NCBI GenBank assembly: GCA_016712355.1
Contig: JADJRF010000005.1
Coordinates: 2,480,001 to 2,544,000, forward strand
DNA length: 64,000 nt
Origin: Vampirovibrionales bacterium
GTDB taxonomy: Bacteria; Cyanobacteriota; Vampirovibrionia; Vampirovibrionales; Vampirovibrionaceae
Direction of reading: 5' to 3'
Shown here: piece by piece, positions 62,429-64,000 of the stretch
Layout of the letters: each line of letters opens with the position of its first letter
Numbering within the stretch: position 1 is the stretch's first letter
Position numbers and translations under genes: made by a program
Notes under the pieces: generated by a model
What the model was told of the DNA's origin: nothing
Databases searched by the model: none
What the model saw: the letters and a program-made list of their open reading frames with translations, nothing else

Positions 62429-62478
62429 TGGAGCCGATGACCGGATTTGAACCGGTGACCTACGGTTTACGAAACCGC
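62429..62478 (-). other. 3' fragment of tRNA-Thr (CGT), probable att site
   Basis: The minus strand reads from the anticodon stem (GCGGT, loop TTCGTAA with CGT at 62471-62469) through a perfect T arm (ACCGG TTCAAAT CCGGT) to CATCGGC, discriminator T and CCA. The 5' half (acceptor strand, D arm) is absent: beyond 62478 the sequence is unrelated. By polarity the inserted element lies to the right. Confidence 0.75.
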
Positions 62479-62881
62479 TTGGAACGAGTCTGAAAACCGC
62501 GTGGCTCAATAAACTTCAAAATTGATAGCCTGAAAGTACTTTACACTTGTCAACTAACAAACAAAACGTCCCCATTATATCTCAAGTGAGGCAGTCTTTG
62601 GGGAGCCTTACAACAGTCCTTATCATATTTTAAAACACGCAAAAACCCTTTCCAGAGTTTAGTTTTAGACGATTCTGGGCATAATAAAATTGGGTTGAAA
62701 TCCCACTTCTCCATCTGCTTTGACCGACGCACTTTCAGGGGCTGAGGTCTGGTCTGAGACATCTCTGGATGGTTTTGGTTTGGTCAGACCGGCTTCAAAT
62801 CCCTTGAAAACGACCGAGGCAAACACACAGGATGGGGATTTTGTGCTGTCTTCCTGTACGGCATTCAGGGATGATAAGGAG
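62479..62881. other. Island left end, no gene
   Basis: AT-rich. The zeta-like frame is open back to 62720 but has no start signal there, and the sequence between 62720 and 62881 does not look like the family. Probably regulatory. Confidence 0.4.
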
Positions 62882-63565
62882 ATGAATAGCCGCAAAAAAC
62901 AACCAACTTGCTATGTGATTGGAGGTCCCAACGGGGCCGGGAAGACCTCAGTGTCCCTTCGGGTTTTGCCCCGTTTGGATTACATGGAATATGTCAACGC
63001 GGATGCCATTGCGGCTGCTTTATCCCCCTTTCAGCCAGAAAAGAGTGCCCTTAAAGCCGGACGGATGATGTTGCAACGCATCCATAAACTGGCTGATCAA
63101 AGGGCAGACTTTGCATTTGAAACCACGTTGGCCTCTCGTTCCTTTGCGCCATTTCTCAAACGACGCAAAGAAGAAGGGTATCAAGTGGTGTTGTTCTATT
63201 TCTACCTCAAGACGCCAGAGTTGGCTGTTTCCAGGGTGGCCGAACGTGTTCTGGCGGGAGGCCATCATATTCCTGAAGCCGATATCCGACGCCGTTATAG
63301 GCGTAGCCTTCAGAACTTGAGGCATCTATACCAACCCTTGGCAGATGCTTGGGGAGTCTATGACAATTCCGATAGGGAACCGGTATCAACCGAAGCATCT
63401 ACCGGAACCGAACCGGAACGTTTAACCCAACTGTCTGCTTGGATAAAGGGAGCTATCTCCGAGGCGGTAGAGATTAACCGTAAGCTGGGGACACCCATCT
63501 ACGTCTTTCGGGACGGTCAGGTGGTGGATATCTCCAAAGAGCTACCAGAGCAAACAGGACCGTAA
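62882..63565 (+). CDS. Zeta-toxin-like P-loop kinase
   Basis: 227 residues from the ATG at 62882, with AAGGAG directly upstream. Walker A GGPNGAGKTS (residues ~15-24), then YVNADAIAAALSPFQPEKSA, FAFETTLASRSFAPF and the arginine-rich GGHHIPEADIRRRYRRSLQN and LYDNS-like VYDNSD segment. Zeta kinases phosphorylate UDP-N-acetylglucosamine; solitary chromosomal relatives like this may act on other substrates. No epsilon-type antitoxin is visible beside it. Confidence 0.8.
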   Translation: MNSRKKQPTCYVIGGPNGAGKTSVSLRVLPRLDYMEYVNADAIAAALSPFQPEKSALKAGRMMLQRIHKLADQRADFAFETTLASRSFAPFLKRRKEEGYQVVLFYFYLKTPELAVSRVAERVLAGGHHIPEADIRRRYRRSLQNLRHLYQPLADAWGVYDNSDREPVSTEASTGTEPERLTQLSAWIKGAISEAVEINRKLGTPIYVFRDGQVVDISKELPEQTGP

Positions 63566-63810
63566 CACCCCTTACGGCGTTAGTGTGCTGAAACGGTTTG
63601 CTTTTTTGCTTTCTGCTCTATATTCCTTCCGTTTTCATGAGAGTGTTGTTTTTGCTGCCGTAAGTGCCGTAAAGAGGTAACCAAAGGCTACTTTCAGTCT
63701 GTTTAGCGTTGGGGAAAGTGTCCTTCTCCTCCGTCCCGTGCCCAAACACCACCAGCAGCACCACACTTCAAAAGTCACTGAAGCAGGAAACCAACACATC
63801 CATCTGGGCG
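63566..63810. other. Intergenic stretch
   Basis: No gene supported. Short frames on both strands lack start signals. Confidence 0.35.
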
Positions 63811-63999
63811 TCAGTCGTAGGGGTTGTCTGGGTCGATGTTGGTTGGGGTGTGTCGGTAGCCGTCTGTCTCCGGGAAGGGACAAGGCATGGTGTTTTCCAA
63901 TAGCGTGTACCCCAACAGGAAGCGTCCTCGTTGACCGTTGCGGGTGGTCTTTTGGATGTCACATCCGGTTGCTTTCAAGGCTTGGGTGATCCGGGTGGG
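63811..63999 (-). CDS. C-terminal end of an unidentified gene, cut by window edge
   Basis: An open frame of 62 codons to a TGA at 63811, reading PTRITQALKATGCDIQKTTR, then GQRGRFLLGYTLLENTMPCP. Its sequence looks more protein-like than competing plus-strand frames (…TRNGQRGRFLLGY resembles the ends of plasmid/phage primase-type proteins). The family cannot be named from this piece. Confidence 0.4.
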   Translation of the reverse strand, partial: PTRITQALKATGCDIQKTTRNGQRGRFLLGYTLLENTMPCPFPETDGYRHTPTNIDPDNPYD

Positions 64000-64000
64000 C

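Noticed and set aside
63635..63989. Several overlapping frames near the right edge
   Set aside because: Only the minus-strand frame ending at 63811 reads like protein; the others are Arg/Trp/Gly/Thr-rich shadows.

Overview
The window looks like a piece of chromosome from a non-photosynthetic relative of cyanobacteria (Vampirovibrionia/Melainabacteria type). This is inferred from three things. The ATP synthase cluster has the cyanobacterial order a-c-b'-b-delta-alpha-gamma, with beta and epsilon absent. Its gamma subunit has cyanobacterial length and part of the cyanobacterial insertion. There is also a SigF-like group 3 sigma factor. No photosynthesis gene is present. No database search was possible, so the phylum is an inference and the species is unknown.

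Region 1 (1-22.75 kb) is GC-rich, intact housekeeping DNA: ribF (cut by the left edge), a YgjP-like metallohydrolase, glgA, a membrane glycosyltransferase, a GatD-like amidotransferase, prepilin peptidase, a sigma factor, alaS, an alpha/beta hydrolase, yajQ, the atp operon, dapF, an exported beta-propeller protein and a large exported TPR protein.

Region 2 (22.87-45.71 kb) is a genomic island in a tRNA-Ile(GAT) gene. The 5' half of the tRNA (22874-22912) and its 3' half (45670-45714) lie about 22.8 kb apart. They share the 7-base anticodon loop, and a complete tRNA-Ile lies just inside the left end (23086-23162). A tyrosine recombinase and an HTH protein sit at the right end, and short ACTCA(C/G)TTTT repeats lie near both ends. 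Cargo: a Fic protein; remnants of a T7-like podovirus (terminase and portal) cut up by two identical inverted IS3-family elements; a thermonuclease with a small secreted partner; an eight-gene, tightly overlapping operon (28.9-37.4 kb) of XRE regulator, small membrane and zinc-ribbon proteins, a membrane J-like protein, a GrpE-like protein, an Hsp70 and an AAA+ ATPase; a predicted Cap4-type nuclease/STAND NTPase defence gene broken by one frameshift and one IS insertion; two tail-to-tail integrases; and an IS5 element.

Region 3 (45.7-57.3 kb) is more decayed accessory DNA. It holds a GHKL ATPase-nuclease gene with two frameshifts, a second podovirus terminase relic, a hybrid IS3, a truncated Rhs gene followed by two further Rhs tip cassettes with different C-terminal toxins and candidate immunity genes, more IS remnants and a peptidase relic.

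Region 4 (57.5-62.3 kb) returns to chromosome-like genes: ppc (PEP carboxylase, two apparent frameshifts) and an exported trypsin-like protease. At 62.43 kb a 3' fragment of tRNA-Thr(CGT) probably marks the edge of another island running off the right side, which carries a zeta-toxin-like kinase.

Nearly all the frameshifts in regions 3-4 and at the end of region 2 are one-base changes in short homopolymers. They may be long-read assembly errors rather than true mutations. The most interesting candidate system is the Hsp70/GrpE-like/J-like/AAA+ operon at 28.9-37.4 kb.
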